Shown: positions 62,233 to 64,000 of the stretch, piece after piece | Numbering within the stretch: the stretch's first letter is position 1 | How the letters are laid out: each line of letters starts with the position of its first letter | Assembly: GCF_004135975.1 (NCBI RefSeq) | Contig: NZ_CP026538.1 | Coordinates: forward strand, 806,001 to 870,000 | DNA length: 64,000 bases | DNA from: Solidesulfovibrio carbinolicus | GTDB taxonomy: Bacteria > Desulfobacterota > Desulfovibrionia > Desulfovibrionales > Desulfovibrionaceae | Direction of reading: 5' to 3' | Notes under the pieces: model-generated | The model's database searches: none | What the model was told of the DNA's origin: nothing | What the model saw: only the letters and a program-made list of their open reading frames with translations | Made by a program: the position numbers and the translations under genes

Positions 62233-64000
62233 GCGTCCCCGAAGCGTCGCCCCGACCCGGGGCCTTGCCTCCCCGCGTCGTCTGGACCTGGCTGGTCCTG
62301 CTCACCCTGGCCGGTCTGGCCCTGCGCCTGGCCGCCCTCGACGTCGTCGGCCTGTGGTGGGACGAATTCGTGACCCTTGGCCGGGCGGCCTGGCCCGTGC
62401 CGGATCTGCTGCGTTCCCTGGCCCACGAGGGGCCAAGCGACGTCAGCCTCGATTCCTCGCCGCCGCTGCTGCATCTGCTGGTCCATGCCAGCCTGGCGGT
62501 GTTCGGGCCGGGGGACGTGGCCGTCAAGCTGCCAAGCGTGGCGGCCGGCACGTTGACCATCCCGGTGGTCTGGCTGGTCGGCCGGCGTCTTTTTTCCGAC
62601 CGGGTAGCCCTGGCCGCCGCCGCCATGGCCGCCCTGGCCCTGTTTCCCGTCCATTATTCCCGCGAAGCCCGGCCTTATGCCCTGTATCTGCTGCTGGCCC
62701 TGACGGCCTTGGCCTGTCTGCTGCAGGCGCTTAAGCGGGGGCGCTGGCGTGATTTCGCGGCCTTTGGCGCCGCCGGCGTCGGGATGCTCTATGCCTCCTA
62801 CCTGGCTTCGGCCACCTTGGCCGCCTTGGGGCTGGTGGCCGGCTGGCGCATCGTGGAGACCGCCCGGGCAGGGGAGCGCCGTTTGGCCGGCCGGCTTCTG
62901 GGGCGCTTGAGCGCGGCTGTCCTGATCATGCTCGCGGCCTACGCGCCGTGGATGGAAGCCCACTGGTTCCAGATGCGCACCATCGCCGGCGTCGCGCCGC
63001 TGGCCCGGCGTCTGGAGGGCGTGAGCCTGGAGTCGGTCCTCAAAAGCTTTGCCGCCTGGCACTATCAGGGCGAGATCCCGTGGGTCGCCATGTTGACGGC
63101 CCTGGCCGCCTTGGGGGTTGTCCGTTTTCTGGCCATCGGTCGGGGCCGGTCCCTGGCGATTTTGGCCATTTGGTCCTTGACCGGCCTGGCCATGGCCGTG
63201 GCGCTGCCCACGAACATCAACGTGTCCATCCGCTATCTGGTCAATAATTACTATTTGTTCTGCTTTCTGGCGGCGGGCGGCATCGAGGCCCTGGCCGTCG
63301 CCTGCGGCCGGTGGGGGCGGGGGGCCTCTGGCGCGGCGCTGTGCGTCCTGTTGGGCGCGGCCGCCTGCGGGCCGACGTTGATGAGCTTTGATCTCTACGC
63401 CAAACGCGACAGCCCGAGCATCAAAAGCGTGCTGGCCGATCTCGTGGCGCAGCGCGTCAACATCGAGGCCATCCGCTACTACCGGCCCCGGCACCTCAAG
63501 ATCGTGGGCGACTGGTATCTGCGCGGCGCATTCCAGACCGCCGGCGACGCCTTTGACCGGCGCTACAAGCGGGCCTATTTTCTTTCGCCGGCCGACGATC
63601 CCGCTGCCGCGCCGTTGCCCGGTTCCCTGCCCGTGCGACGGACCTTTTGGGCCGACATCGCCAAGATCGGCCTGCCTAACCGGGCGCCGTTGCCCCTGGC
63701 CGCGCCCTACCGCAACCGTTTCAAGGATCTTTCGGTCCTGGCCGACGCCTACGAGCTGGAGAACATGACGCCCGACCTGGGTTACGGAACCCTGGCCCTT
63801 TATGATTGCCGCCTGCCGGGCCGGGCCGTCTTCGCCTTCGCCGCCGCCCCCGGAAGCCGGGCCGGCACGACGCGGACGGCCCTGCGCTTTGTCCTTCGCC
63901 AGGGGCAGGCCGCCCCGCCCGAGGGGCGCATTGTCGTGCGGGCCGGGACAACCCTGGAAAACACGCCTGTCCTGGCCACGGTGACAAGCGCGGATTTCCC
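62229..64000 (+). CDS. GT39/ArnT-type membrane glycosyltransferase (3' end outside window)
   Basis: Open from a GTG at 62229 (GTGA overlap with the Sel1 gene) to the window end, at least 590 residues. The first membrane helix (WLVLLTLAGLALRLAALDV) is followed by the periplasmic acidic motif GLWWDEFVTLGRAA, later LDSSPPLLHLLVHASLAVFG, and HYSREARPYALYLLLALTAL, the diagnostic pattern of polyprenyl-phosphate-sugar transferases (PMT_2, ArnT, GT83-like). Several further hydrophobic helices follow to about residue 380, then a soluble periplasmic C-terminal domain. It would move a sugar from a lipid carrier to a protein, lipid or glycan. Confidence 0.85.
   Translation, partial: MSVPEASPRPGALPPRVVWTWLVLLTLAGLALRLAALDVVGLWWDEFVTLGRAAWPVPDLLRSLAHEGPSDVSLDSSPPLLHLLVHASLAVFGPGDVAVKLPSVAAGTLTIPVVWLVGRRLFSDRVALAAAAMAALALFPVHYSREARPYALYLLLALTALACLLQALKRGRWRDFAAFGAAGVGMLYASYLASATLAALGLVAGWRIVETARAGERRLAGRLLGRLSAAVLIMLAAYAPWMEAHWFQMRTIAGVAPLARRLEGVSLESVLKSFAAWHYQGEIPWVAMLTALAALGVVRFLAIGRGRSLAILAIWSLTGLAMAVALPTNINVSIRYLVNNYYLFCFLAAGGIEALAVACGRWGRGASGAALCVLLGAAACGPTLMSFDLYAKRDSPSIKSVLADLVAQRVNIEAIRYYRPRHLKIVGDWYLRGAFQTAGDAFDRRYKRAYFLSPADDPAAAPLPGSLPVRRTFWADIAKIGLPNRAPLPLAAPYRNRFKDLSVLADAYELENMTPDLGYGTLALYDCRLPGRAVFAFAAAPGSRAGTTRTALRFVLRQGQAAPPEGRIVVRAGTTLENTPVLATVTSADF

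Overview
The window is GC-rich bacterial chromosome, densely packed, with strong AAGGAG/GGAGG ribosome-binding sites, many ATGA, GTGA, TTGA or TGATG stop-start overlaps, and several GTG or TTG starts. Gene content (DUF169 protein, NlpC/P60 lipoprotein of the type known from Desulfovibrio vulgaris, CobT, RNase J, many sensor kinases, an MCP, type I secretion) fits a deltaproteobacterial sulfate reducer of the Desulfovibrio/Solidesulfovibrio group. That assignment is inference; no rRNA or marker comparison was possible.

Layout. 1-2.8 kb: end of a nucleotide-sugar epimerase, a TPR protein, then a lower-GC patch holding an orphan membrane protein and a decayed hlyD fragment. 2.8-9.3 kb (minus): mnmE, an aminotransferase, a TolC-family lipoprotein with a Tat-exported multicopper oxidase (copper handling), and a glycosyltransferase. 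9.4-11.9 kb (plus): phosphofructokinase and cobT. 12.2-17.7 kb (minus): a three-gene coupled glycan cassette (glycosyltransferase, three-domain GT/methyltransferase/GT protein, CMP-sialate-synthetase-like enzyme). 18.0-18.9 kb (minus): CBM48 protein and a CheY-like regulator. 19.1-26.1 kb (plus): plsC-rnj-FAH hydrolase, then rpsB-tsf and pyrH-frr-uppS.

26.3-38.1 kb is signalling: an MCP, an OmpR-type two-component pair, a hybrid kinase opposite a periplasmic binding protein, and a PstS-like protein translationally coupled to a Cache/HAMP/PAS kinase. 38.1-49.7 kb: RNase R, YgjP-like metalloprotein, NlpC/P60 lipoprotein, Ntn-hydrolase, COG2509 flavoprotein, and an HDOD/HD response-regulator pair. 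49.8-54 kb: another hybrid kinase and a DUF169 protein. 54.1-61.6 kb: two small-protein genes, each behind a sigma54-type promoter, beside an operon encoding a sigma54 activator, a LapB/HlyB-type ABC transporter, HlyD and a transglutaminase-like exported protein. 61.7-64 kb: Sel1 protein and a GT39-type membrane glycosyltransferase running off the end.

The most unusual item is the 750-bp gene-free stretch 28219-28970. Read on the minus strand it holds three tandem units. Each ends in nearly the same GC-rich intrinsic terminator, preceded by a CUCCCUCC-type anti-Shine-Dalgarno tract, and each carries upstream hairpins with CCCCUC(C) loops. I read it as a tandem array of small regulatory RNAs. 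Other notable items are the sigma54 promoter pair next to an activator with a GVATGV (not GAFTGA) loop, a family of about six dispersed GC-rich palindromic intergenic repeats, one of which forms the C-terminus of a kinase, and a phosphofructokinase whose GGDG motif reads GGVG.
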